From Hyphomonadaceae bacterium UBA4763 (GTDB lineage: Bacteria; Pseudomonadota; Alphaproteobacteria; Caulobacterales; Aquidulcibacteraceae): a stretch of 19,318 bases of DNA. The position numbers and the translations under genes are program-made. The notes beneath the pieces were generated by a model. It was not told where the DNA came from. It ran no database searches and saw nothing but the letters and a program-made list of their open reading frames with translations. How positions within the stretch are numbered: position 1 is the first letter of the stretch; every line of letters begins with the position of its first letter. Positions 1-7,775 of the stretch are shown here, piece by piece. The stretch is taken from positions 3,091-22,408 of the forward strand of contig DHHV01000119.1 of the NCBI GenBank assembly GCA_002403455.1. Direction: 5' to 3'.

Positions 1-1233
1 GGAGGCGGGGATCGGCAAGCCGATCAGCCCCATGCGGTCATTCAGCCAATGCACATTGGAAACGGTCGGCGCGGTTTCGGTCGCGCCATAACCGGCCGAC
101 AACGTGATGCGATGGCCGGTCACCGCGATCGCCATGGCTTGGATGCGCTCATAGAGGTCTTGGCCCATCGCGGCGCCGCCATAGGCCATGACGCGCAAAT
201 CCTTGAAGAAATTGGCCGCGAACGCAGGGTCTTTCTCCAATTCGGTCGCAATCATCGCCCAGCCGGCCGGCACGGTCGTGTGCTGGGTGGGGGAGACCTC
301 TTTCAAATTGCGCAACGTCTCGGCGAAGCGGTCCGGCGTTGGCGCGCCCCAATCGACGTAAAACACCCCGCCGCTGGTAAAGGTCAGATGCAAGATCGCG
401 TTGGCGCCGAAGGTATGGCTCCAGGGCAGGAAATTGCAGATCACCGTCTGCTCTTCCGGCAAAGCCAGCTCCGCGACGGGGTCGATGATCGAGCGGATCA
501 TCGCCGCATTGGCGCAGAGCATGCGATGCGTGTTGATCACCGCTTTCGGCGCGCCGGTCGACCCCGAGGTCAGCAGATATTTGCAGACATGATCATGGGT
601 CAGCATTTCATAAAGCTGATTGACGCGGCGGCTCGGCGCCGTCGCCTGCAAATCCGCAAAAGCGATCCCGCGAAAACCTTGCGGGGCGTTGCGCGCATAG
701 ATGACCGGCAGATCGCCGAAGCCGCCGCCTTCCAGCGCCCGTTGAAACAGCGCGCCGTCTTCAACGAACACTGCTCTGGGCTGGATCAGCCGGACGATGG
801 CGCGCAAACGCTCATGGTCTTTGGCGAGCAGCGAATAGGCCGGCGTCACCGGACAAACCGGGGCGTGGGCCAGCATCGCGCCATAGGTCGCCAAGGCATG
901 CTCAACGCTGTTGCGCGACAAGATCATCAGCGGCGCCTCGGGACCAAGGCCGAGATCGGCAAAGGCTTCGCCCAAGGCCCGCACCGCCGCAAAAACCGCC
1001 GCGTAGGACCAGATCTCCCAGCTCCCATCGGCGGCGCGTTGGGCAATCGCTTTGCGCTGCGGCGCGGCGGCGGCCCAAAACGCCAAGGGCTCGATCGCAT
1101 GGCGGGCAACGCCGCGCAACGGATTGTCATTGTCCAGTAAAACACTGGAATCGGCGCGGCGCGTGACGCGCAGCCGCCGCTGGACGTAAGGGGCGTCGCG
1201 AAAAGGCGGCAATCCGGCGGTATCAGCAGGCAT
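1..1233 (-). CDS. Feruloyl-CoA synthase-like acyl-CoA synthetase (partial, C-terminus beyond left edge)
   Basis: AMP-forming acid:CoA ligase (ANL superfamily), which would activate an aromatic acid to its CoA thioester through an acyl-adenylate in the cytoplasm. The frame is open from an ATG at 1233 to the window edge, giving 411 N-terminal residues; family members are about 600 or more. Visible are the adenylate-forming P-loop TSGSTGAPK (residues 222-230), followed by AVINTHRMLCAN, and the A5 motif GYGATE (381-386). The text around the P-loop, the NFLPWSHTFGAN stretch (267-278) and YGGAAMGQD (351-359) resemble feruloyl-CoA synthases (Fcs) more than fatty acyl-CoA ligases. That assignment is from memory of the family, so the substrate is inferred. 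The start has a good ribosome site (GAGGAA, 7 bases upstream). It lies 131 bases downstream of mmsA on the same strand and may be co-transcribed. The C-terminal lid domain with its catalytic lysine is outside the window. Confidence 0.8.
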   Translation of the reverse strand, partial: MPADTAGLPPFRDAPYVQRRLRVTRRADSSVLLDNDNPLRGVARHAIEPLAFWAAAAPQRKAIAQRAADGSWEIWSYAAVFAAVRALGEAFADLGLGPEAPLMILSRNSVEHALATYGAMLAHAPVCPVTPAYSLLAKDHERLRAIVRLIQPRAVFVEDGALFQRALEGGGFGDLPVIYARNAPQGFRGIAFADLQATAPSRRVNQLYEMLTHDHVCKYLLTSGSTGAPKAVINTHRMLCANAAMIRSIIDPVAELALPEEQTVICNFLPWSHTFGANAILHLTFTSGGVFYVDWGAPTPDRFAETLRNLKEVSPTQHTTVPAGWAMIATELEKDPAFAANFFKDLRVMAYGGAAMGQDLYERIQAMAIAVTGHRITLSAGYGATETAPTVSNVHWLNDRMGLIGLPIPAS

Positions 1234-1364
1234 CAGACGTTTCCTCGCGCTTATTGTTTTGCTGTGCGTTTCCTACCCCTAGCTCGTCGACGCGCGCCAA
1301 GGAACGCCCTCATCGCCGCCTTCGCCATCAGGAAATCGTCAATCGCGCGAGAGCAGCGAAAGAT

Positions 1365-2864
1365 TTACCGCATCGTCGGGATGATAAAGCTCTGATCGCC
1401 GACATCGCCGTCCGGCCAGCGCGCCGTGACGGTTTTGATTTTGGTGAAGAATTTCACGCCCTCGACGCCATGCTGATTGGTGTCGCCAAAGGCCGAGCGC
1501 TTCCAGCCGCCAAAGCTGTGATAAGCGACCGGCACCGGGATCGGCACATTGACCCCGACCATGCCGACATTGACCTTGGAGGCGAATTCGCGGGCGGCGC
1601 GGCCATTGCGCGTGAAGATGGCGACGCCATTGCCATATTGATGGTTCGACGGCAGCGCGGCGGCTTCATCGAGGGTCTCGGCCCGCATGATCTGCAAAAC
1701 GGGGCCAAAGATTTCCTCTTGATAGGAACGCATCTGCGGTGTGACCTTGTCGAACAAGGACGGGCCAATGAAAAACCCGTTTTCAAAGCCTTGCAGCGCA
1801 AACTCGCGTCCATCGACGACCAGATCAGCGCCTTCTTCTTCGCCGAGGCGAATATAGGATTTGATCTTGTCGCGATGCTGCGCCGTGACGACCGGGCCGT
1901 AATGGGCGTCCGGATCGGTCGAAACCCCAACTTTCAGCGTGCGGATTTCCGGCAAGAGCCGCTCGATCAGCGCGTCGGCCGTGTTTTTGCCAACCGCGAC
2001 CGCGACCGGCAGGGCCATGCAGCGTTCGCCGGCCGAGCCAAAGGCCGAGCCGACCAAATCCTTGACGACCTGATCCATATCGGCGTCGGGCAGCACCACC
2101 CCATGGTTCTTGGCGCCGCCCATGGCTTGGACGCGTTTTCCATGCGCAGCGCCCGTCGTATAGACATAATGGGCGATGTCGGAGGAGCCGACAAAACTGA
2201 CCGCCTTGATGTCCGGATGGGTCAGAATCGCGTCGACCGCTTCTTTGTCGCCATGCACGACATTCAGCACCCCGTCAGGCAGGCCGGCTTCCATCATCAA
2301 TTCGGCGAGCCGCACCGGCACGCTCGGATCCTTTTCCGAGGGCTTTAAGATGAACGCATTGCCGCAGGCGATGGCGACGCCGAACATCCACATTGGGATC
2401 ATGGCCGGAAAATTGAACGGCGTGATGCCGGCGACGACCCCCAAGGGCTGACGCATCGAATAGACGTCGATGCCGGGGCCGGCGCCTTCGGTATAATCAC
2501 CCTTCAGCAAATGCGGTATGCCACAGGCAAATTCGATGACTTCCAGCCCGCGCTGAATGTCGCCGCGCGAATCGGCCAGCACTTTGCCATGTTCGGACGA
2601 CAGCAAATGCGCCAGCTCGTCCATATGTTTTTCCAAAAGACCCTTGAAGGCGAACATGACACGGGCGCGGCGCTGCGGGTTGACTTGCGCCCATTTGGAT
2701 TGCGCCTGCACCGCGATGCGCACGGCGGCGTCGACTTCGGCGGCGCTGGCCAGATCAACCCGCGCCTGCACCTCGCCGGTATTGGGGTTGAATACATCGC
2801 CAAAGCGGCCCGATCGGCCCTCGACCGCCTTGCCGGCAATGAAATGGCGCACCGAACGGGTCAT
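1365..2864 (-). CDS. mmsA: Methylmalonate-semialdehyde dehydrogenase, CoA-acylating
   Basis: Oxidises methylmalonate semialdehyde or malonate semialdehyde to propionyl-CoA or acetyl-CoA with NAD and CoA, as in valine, beta-alanine and inositol breakdown. The protein has 499 residues, the usual family length. Seen are the cofactor-side stretch GITPFNFPAMIP (146-157), LKPSEKDPSVP (173-183), the catalytic cysteine C282 in SAGERCMAL, and GGAKNH (249-254). In most aldehyde dehydrogenases the last site reads E-L-G-G-K with a general-base glutamate; its replacement by asparagine is typical of CoA-dependent MmsA enzymes and argues against vanillin dehydrogenase, despite the aromatic ligase downstream. 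A TTG at 2870 is possible, but the ATG at 2864 has GGGAG seven bases upstream and is preferred. It faces the autotransporter gene across a 254-base divergent region. Confidence 0.95.
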   Translation of the reverse strand: MTRSVRHFIAGKAVEGRSGRFGDVFNPNTGEVQARVDLASAAEVDAAVRIAVQAQSKWAQVNPQRRARVMFAFKGLLEKHMDELAHLLSSEHGKVLADSRGDIQRGLEVIEFACGIPHLLKGDYTEGAGPGIDVYSMRQPLGVVAGITPFNFPAMIPMWMFGVAIACGNAFILKPSEKDPSVPVRLAELMMEAGLPDGVLNVVHGDKEAVDAILTHPDIKAVSFVGSSDIAHYVYTTGAAHGKRVQAMGGAKNHGVVLPDADMDQVVKDLVGSAFGSAGERCMALPVAVAVGKNTADALIERLLPEIRTLKVGVSTDPDAHYGPVVTAQHRDKIKSYIRLGEEEGADLVVDGREFALQGFENGFFIGPSLFDKVTPQMRSYQEEIFGPVLQIMRAETLDEAAALPSNHQYGNGVAIFTRNGRAAREFASKVNVGMVGVNVPIPVPVAYHSFGGWKRSAFGDTNQHGVEGVKFFTKIKTVTARWPDGDVGDQSFIIPTMR

Positions 2865-2882
2865 CTGCAAACTCCCTATAGC

Positions 2883-2900
2883 GGCGCGATGTGACGCGCC
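2883..2900. promoter_or_regulatory. Small inverted repeat just upstream of mmsA
   Basis: GGCGCG (2883-2888), a six-base spacer ATGTGA, then CGCGCC (2895-2900): a perfect 6+6 inverted repeat ending about 19 bases before the mmsA start. On the minus strand the centre reads GCGTCACAT, so it contains the same GTCAC element that is tandemly repeated at 2969-2997 on the other strand. It could be an mRNA leader hairpin or an operator. Function is inferred only. Confidence 0.35.
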
Positions 2901-2968
2901 GTGTTTGTTTGGCTTGCCTTATCAGGGCGCTGGCGTTGACCGCAATCATCCCTGTCGTTTTTGCAACA

Positions 2969-2997
2969 GGGTCACATCTTTCTCACAGATGCGTCAC
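2969..2997 (+). promoter_or_regulatory. Three direct repeats at exact 11-bp spacing; OmpR/PhoB-type box candidate
   Basis: GGGTCAC (2969-2975), TTCTCAC (2980-2986) and GCGTCAC (2991-2997) are separated by the four-base A/T-rich spacers ATCT and AGAT and followed by AATT. Seven-base half-sites with four-base A/T-rich spacers, repeating every 11 bp, are the layout of PhoB boxes (consensus CTGTCAY), bound by OmpR-family response regulators. The halves share GTCAC or CTCAC but not the leading CT, so the match to the Pho consensus is partial. The array sits in the middle of the mmsA/autotransporter divergent region, 122-150 bases ahead of the autotransporter start. The repeats are seen directly; the regulator is inferred. 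Confidence 0.45.
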
Positions 2998-3014
2998 AAT
3001 TGCCCGTTGATCTC

Positions 3015-3041
3015 ATCACGAATTTGAGCGCACCTCGTGAT
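3015..3041. promoter_or_regulatory. Inverted repeat ATCACGA-N13-TCGTGAT upstream of the autotransporter
   Basis: A perfect 7+7 dyad with half-sites at 3015-3021 and 3035-3041 and centre-to-centre spacing of 20 bases, about two helical turns. It ends 77 bases before the autotransporter ATG. The spacing suits a dimeric regulator, and the site could also fold as a leader hairpin. There is no following T-run, so it does not look like a terminator. Confidence 0.4.
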
Positions 3042-3118
3042 CATTGCGCGAAGCGGCGACCTTCGCGTGGGCAGTCGCGCCAGAAATCTTGGCGCAATGT
3101 TTCTCGGAGAGGGCTAAC

Positions 3119-6100
3119 ATGCGGTTGATCCAAAAATTTTGCGGTTTGCTGACCGGTGTTTCGGGCGCAACCTTGGCTGCTGCTTTAGCTGCGGCGCCCG
3201 CTCACGCCATCGTTTTCCGACCAGATGTGGGCAATTTGGGTTCGCAGCAATTTGCTGCGCCCTGGACCGGCGTTGTGCAAACATTTTTGGTGTCTCCGGC
3301 GGGCGGCGTTTTCTTTAATTGCTCCGGTTCGCTGATCAACCCACGCGCAGTGTTGACCGCGTCGCATTGCTTGTTTGATTTGCCGTCGACCTCTTACGGC
3401 CCAAATCCTGGCCAGTCGAACATCCTCGTCGGCTTTGGGGCCGACACCTTCCCCAGCATCTTTGCCTTTATTGGGGGCGCAAGCGCCCGCGATGGCGGCG
3501 CGGTCTTGGCGTCGGACGTGATCATCAATCCGTTCGTCGATCTGGCGCAAGGCGCGGCCGACCGCTTCCCCGCAACCCCGTTCGACCCCTTCCCGTCATC
3601 GGACGTTAGCCTCGTGGCGCTCAGCCAACCGCTGGATTTCCTGCCCAATTACGGGGTCTTGTTGTCCCTCGTCGGCCCCAGTTCCAATGTTCACGTCATC
3701 CAAGTCGGCTATGGCAGCTTTGGCAGCGGCTTGACGGGAAGCACCGGCATTAACGGCTTGCGCCGCGCCGGCGAGAATGTGCTCGGGCTTTTAGGTTCGC
3801 AAAACGATTTTTTGCGTGGAATTTTTAACACCACCAGCACGTTGTTCCCTAATCCGAGTGGGGATCAACTTCTGTATTACACGGATTTTGACAATCCCGG
3901 TCGCACGCCAGCCAATAGCTGCACGCGTAATGGGGCCGCCTTTGGCGTCGATCCTGATTCGATCATTTGCCCTGGCTTTCTCGGGGCGGACGTTGTCAGT
4001 TTTGCCGGGACGTTTTTGGCGCCAAACCCCTTTATCGATTATTTCGCCGGAGACGCTCTGCCGTTCGAAGTCGGCACCGCGCCGGGCGATTCCGGCAGCC
4101 CCTTGATCGCCGATGAATTGCTGCCGGGCACGCCCTTGGTTCTCGGCGTTTTATCCGGCGGGTTCACCTTTACGGCGCCGGTGCCGGAAGGCTTCGGCGA
4201 CGTCTCCTATTACAATCCGCTCGCCTTGTTTGCGCAATTCATCGTCGAGAATAACCCCGCCAAATATGTCTCGACTATTGCCGGCGATGGCCTGTGGACC
4301 GACGCAAGCCGCTGGGTGCAAACCCTTGATCCGAATTTCTTCGTGATCAACGAGGCCGGCGCGATCGTCAACGGCATCCCGACATTGCCCAATTCCGGTC
4401 CGTTTACCGAGTTCCCGAAGGAAGGCTCGGTTGTCGGCGTCGACATTAATGCGGTGGTCCCGCCCGGCACGACGCCGGTCGGCTCTACCCCGCCGCCCGC
4501 AACCGATCCGGCTACGCCTGCATTGATCGCGGCCAACACTATCGGGGCCGTCAATGGCGCGGCCACCGGCGTTGCGGTGTCGCTCGACGCCAGCGGCGCC
4601 ATCGCCAGCGTTCCGCGCGACCTCGACGCCGGTCCTCCCACCGGCGCAACCGGCGGCGGCAGCTTTGATTTCCCGAACGTCCCGCCATTGATCGGCCCCG
4701 GTTCGACCGGCTTCGTGCCGAACAATACCGACGGCGACACCACGCTCGTGAACGCCCCGGCCCAATATTTCTATGTCACGTTGAATGAGGTTGGCGCGAC
4801 AACGCTCAGCGATTTTGACGCGACCATCGATCAATTGACGCTGTTTGGCGATTTGTTCGCTACCACCTTAAACATTGCCGAGACCGGCGGCCTGCAATCC
4901 ATCATCGACGTCCAGAACATCTCGGGCACGCTCAATGTCGACGGCCTGTTGCTGACTCGTACCTTGGAGAATGGCGCCATTTTGTCCGGCGACGGCGTTA
5001 TTGGGTTGTTCGACGAATTGTTCGATGGCGATTTGTCGTTCGTCAAATCCTTCGATGATATCACTACCGGGCTTGTCAGCCTCGCCGCGTTCGAAGGTCC
5101 AGGCTTATTCCTCAACGACGGCGTCATTTTGCCGGGCGCGTTTGACGAGATCGGCGAGCTGACCTTGTTTGGCGCGCTCGACTTCGACAGCGAGGCGAGC
5201 GTTGTCGTGTTGGATTTCTCCGCCGCTGGCCGCGACGAGCTCAATTTGATCGGCCCGACCATTTTGGGCGGAACCTTGTTCTTGAGCCTCAATGATGGCG
5301 TTGTTCCCGACTTTTCCTTCGGCGAGGAATTGGTCAACCTGTTCACGGTGGATGTGGACGCCGCCACGCCGATCACGGCGGTCGCCCCCGAGGACGTGTT
5401 CGCGGCAGCGGGCGCCTTTGACAATGTGACCGCCGTATTGCGCAGCGCCGGGGACTTTACCTTCAATGGCCAGTTCGTCGACATGCTGACGAATTTGGAT
5501 TTCGCTGGAGCCTTCCTGGACGGCAATTTGGACTTGAGCACGGTGGTCTCGTTTGTGCCGGATACGGCCGCAATCGTGCAATCGCTCTTCGTCAACACGT
5601 TGGTGCTCGGCGACAGCGACCTCACCGTCACCGGCGAACTGATCGGGATCCCGTTCTCAGAAGAATTGTTTTCCTCGGCCTTCCTCACCGACAGCTTCCT
5701 AACGATTGCAGCCGGCGCTTTTATCGACGTCGATCTACTGACGCTGATTGAGTCCGGGGCGACGATTGCCGGCGATGTTTTCGTTGGCGACTTGGTCGTC
5801 AGCGGCGGCGACTTTGATCTTTCAGAGAATGGCTTTGTTGACGTCGCCGCTCGCACATCGTCTCAATTTGGCATCGCCAGTTTTGACAGCGCCGTTGTCA
5901 GCATCGACGGCGCGCTGTTTGCGGAAGCCATTTCGATCACCAATTCGGTGCTTTCCGGGACCGGCGCCTTGTTTGCGATCGGCTTTGGCGCCGGCGCCGC
6001 CAGCGCAGGTCTTTCAACGCTTGAAGTCGACCCAGGGATCATCTTCTTGGATGCGGCAATATTGCCGGGTGGCGGCGGCGCGATTGGCGAGCTGTCATTC

Positions 6101-7651
6101 AGCGGCGATGTCGTGTTCGGCCCCAATAATCTCTTGGTGATCGACGTGTTGGGCAATACGGCCGACCAATTGACGATTGACGGCAATCTAGCGCTCGATG
6201 GCGCGTTAGCGCTCAACTTGCTGGCCGGCCCAACGCCGACCTTTGGATCGGCGCTGACCATTGCAACCACCAGCGGCGGAATTTCGGGAGCGTTCGCCGA
6301 AACTGAGCTCGACCTTCCCGGCGTGTTGTTCGCCACCCCGGTGATCAATTCGGCTGCCGGCGCGCTCGCTTTGCAAGTCCAGGCCCAGACCTTTCTGTCC
6401 GCCGTCGGCACATCCGCCAGCGCGCAGCAGCAAGGTATTGCCGCCGCGCTCGACAGCGCCCGCGCCAGCGATCTCGCCGATTTCCGGCCCTTGTTCGACT
6501 TGATCGATCCGATCGCGATCGCGCAATTGCCGACCTTGTTTGACGCCTTTGCGCCCTTGCCGCGGCTCGCCGCGACGCAAATCATCACCGCGCAGGGCGA
6601 GGCGACCCGCGAGGTGTATCTCAACCGGCTGACGGCGGTGCGCAATGGTCAACAATTCTCGGTGTTCGGCTCGATCCAACACGATCAGCGTCTGGCGCTC
6701 GCCGATCCCGATTCCGGCGCAATCGGCCCGATCACCGACGCCCCGCCGATCCAGGCTTACGCCCCGCAAGCCAATGGCGATGCGGGCGGGGCGGGCGGCG
6801 GCCCGCGCAGCGCCCCGGGCTTTGGCGGCTTCCTGACCGCCGGTATCGTGCTCGCCGATGCGTTGGTGACGCCGGGGGCGGTCGAGACCGAGTTCAATTC
6901 CGGCTTTTTCAGCGCCGGCGGCGACTTCACCTTTGGCGAGTGGCTGACGATCGGCGGCGGCGTTGACGCGGCTTTCGGCGACGCCGATCTGGCGATCAAC
7001 ACCTCGGTTGACGTCACCTCGGTCCTGTTTGGGCTTTATGGCTCGGCCCGTAAAGGGCCCTTTTATGTCGACGCCTATGGCCGCTTTGGCTTTATCGACG
7101 TCGAGATGCAGCGGGTGATCGGTATTGCCGGGCAAAGCTTTTCGGCCGCCGGTGTCGCCGATGGCGAGCGTCGCAGCCAAGGCGTCAATCTCGGCGCCGA
7201 CATCAAAATGGGCTCGACCGTCTTTGGTCCGGCGATCGGCTATTATCGCGAACGCATCGAGTTCAATTCGTTCACCGAAACCGGCGGACCGTTGGCGCTG
7301 GCTTATGACAATGACGTCGTCACCATCGACCAGTTCAAGTTCGGTTTTGCGGCGCGCGGAACGTATAATATCAATGGTCTAACCATGACCCCGCGGGTCA
7401 ACGCCAATTTCGTTCATGAACCGACCGAAGACGGCTCGGAGAGCTTTTTGGCGAGCTTTGCGCTCGACTCAACGCCTTTCGCTTTCCCGGTCTTCCCGGC
7501 CAATGCCGACCGCTCCTTCTTTGAGATCGGGGCCGGCATTGGCGTTGCGATGACCAAACGCTTTAGCGTCAACCTAAACTTTAATCGGATCATCGCCCGC
7601 GATGATCTTGAATTCACCTCGATCAATGGCGGTCTGCGTTTCCGCTGGTAA
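3119..7651 (+). CDS. Autotransporter (type Va secretion) with an S1-family serine protease domain
   Basis: A 1510-residue surface or secreted protein. Residues 1-30 form a Sec signal peptide ending in the cleavage motif A-H-A. Residues about 31-400 are a trypsin-like domain: CSGS and TASHC around H83 (with the conserved disulfide cysteine pair), D162 in SSDVSLVAL, and S325 in GTAPGDSGSPL. A proline-rich linker (about 447-470) leads into a long acidic beta-strand-rich passenger typical of beta-helix stems. About 270 C-terminal residues form the outer-membrane beta-barrel, which ends in the aromatic residue W1510. A TTG at 3044 would extend the frame, but the ATG at 3119 has GGAGAGG upstream and gives a clean signal peptide. 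The catalytic triad looks intact, so proteolysis is likely; the substrate is unknown. It is monocistronic, with a terminator 24 bases after the stop. Distances between triad residues, especially D to S, are larger than in trypsin, implying inserted loops. Confidence 0.9.
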   Translation: MRLIQKFCGLLTGVSGATLAAALAAAPAHAIVFRPDVGNLGSQQFAAPWTGVVQTFLVSPAGGVFFNCSGSLINPRAVLTASHCLFDLPSTSYGPNPGQSNILVGFGADTFPSIFAFIGGASARDGGAVLASDVIINPFVDLAQGAADRFPATPFDPFPSSDVSLVALSQPLDFLPNYGVLLSLVGPSSNVHVIQVGYGSFGSGLTGSTGINGLRRAGENVLGLLGSQNDFLRGIFNTTSTLFPNPSGDQLLYYTDFDNPGRTPANSCTRNGAAFGVDPDSIICPGFLGADVVSFAGTFLAPNPFIDYFAGDALPFEVGTAPGDSGSPLIADELLPGTPLVLGVLSGGFTFTAPVPEGFGDVSYYNPLALFAQFIVENNPAKYVSTIAGDGLWTDASRWVQTLDPNFFVINEAGAIVNGIPTLPNSGPFTEFPKEGSVVGVDINAVVPPGTTPVGSTPPPATDPATPALIAANTIGAVNGAATGVAVSLDASGAIASVPRDLDAGPPTGATGGGSFDFPNVPPLIGPGSTGFVPNNTDGDTTLVNAPAQYFYVTLNEVGATTLSDFDATIDQLTLFGDLFATTLNIAETGGLQSIIDVQNISGTLNVDGLLLTRTLENGAILSGDGVIGLFDELFDGDLSFVKSFDDITTGLVSLAAFEGPGLFLNDGVILPGAFDEIGELTLFGALDFDSEASVVVLDFSAAGRDELNLIGPTILGGTLFLSLNDGVVPDFSFGEELVNLFTVDVDAATPITAVAPEDVFAAAGAFDNVTAVLRSAGDFTFNGQFVDMLTNLDFAGAFLDGNLDLSTVVSFVPDTAAIVQSLFVNTLVLGDSDLTVTGELIGIPFSEELFSSAFLTDSFLTIAAGAFIDVDLLTLIESGATIAGDVFVGDLVVSGGDFDLSENGFVDVAARTSSQFGIASFDSAVVSIDGALFAEAISITNSVLSGTGALFAIGFGAGAASAGLSTLEVDPGIIFLDAAILPGGGGAIGELSFSGDVVFGPNNLLVIDVLGNTADQLTIDGNLALDGALALNLLAGPTPTFGSALTIATTSGGISGAFAETELDLPGVLFATPVINSAAGALALQVQAQTFLSAVGTSASAQQQGIAAALDSARASDLADFRPLFDLIDPIAIAQLPTLFDAFAPLPRLAATQIITAQGEATREVYLNRLTAVRNGQQFSVFGSIQHDQRLALADPDSGAIGPITDAPPIQAYAPQANGDAGGAGGGPRSAPGFGGFLTAGIVLADALVTPGAVETEFNSGFFSAGGDFTFGEWLTIGGGVDAAFGDADLAINTSVDVTSVLFGLYGSARKGPFYVDAYGRFGFIDVEMQRVIGIAGQSFSAAGVADGERRSQGVNLGADIKMGSTVFGPAIGYYRERIEFNSFTETGGPLALAYDNDVVTIDQFKFGFAARGTYNINGLTMTPRVNANFVHEPTEDGSESFLASFALDSTPFAFPVFPANADRSFFEIGAGIGVAMTKRFSVNLNFNRIIARDDLEFTSINGGLRFRW
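5117..6247 (+). repeat. Duplicated passenger module inside the autotransporter
   Basis: Two stretches of the passenger share one pattern: ILPG, then IGEL, a hydrophobic strand, an L/V-V-D or V-I-D strand, D-x-L, and L-x-G-x-L. The first begins with ILPG at residue 670 (base 5126) and runs to about residue 735. The second begins with ILPG at residue 981 (base 6059) and runs to about residue 1043. They lie 311 residues apart. The second copy is at the usual place, shortly before the barrel, where autotransporters have a conserved folding-core region; the first is internal. The similarity is at protein level, not an exact DNA repeat. The feature span covers both copies and the sequence between them. 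Confidence 0.55.
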
Positions 7652-7674
7652 ATAAAGTTTTATGACGCCTTTTC

Positions 7675-7708
7675 GGGGCGGCGGCCTGCACGCCGCCCCT
7701 TTTCTTTT
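7675..7708 (+). terminator. Rho-independent terminator after the autotransporter gene
   Basis: Stem GGGGCGGCG (7675-7683), loop GCCTGCA (7684-7690), stem CGCCGCCCC (7691-7699), followed by TTTTCTTTT (7700-7708). It is a nine-base-pair perfect GC-rich stem with a T-run and sits 24 bases after the stop codon. It should separate the autotransporter transcript from the acyltransferase gene. Confidence 0.88.
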
Positions 7709-7775
7709 GCGCGCAAACCTTGTCTGACTGTCTTCCACCGCTCAATCCATTCGATCCTGGGGAGATGGCGCGGCG

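Noticed and set aside
1234..1364. Possible terminator or small gene between mmsA and the ligase gene
   Set aside because: No stem with a T-run and no supported frame; the gap appears to hold only the ligase ribosome site.
49..2348. Two long plus-strand frames (about 363 codons each) opposite the ligase and mmsA
   Set aside because: Composition is Arg/His/Asp-rich shadow coding, and the minus-strand genes carry clear family motifs and ribosome sites.
2936..2964. TTGACC as a -35 element for the autotransporter
   Set aside because: No acceptable -10 box occurs at 16-18 bases downstream.
3044..3118. TTG-initiated N-terminal extension of the autotransporter
   Set aside because: It would bury the signal peptide, and the ATG at 3119 has a good ribosome site.
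4831..7180. Long minus-strand frames opposite the autotransporter
   Set aside because: They are Ser/Pro/Lys- or Arg-rich shadows with no motif; the plus strand has signal peptide, triad and barrel in one frame.
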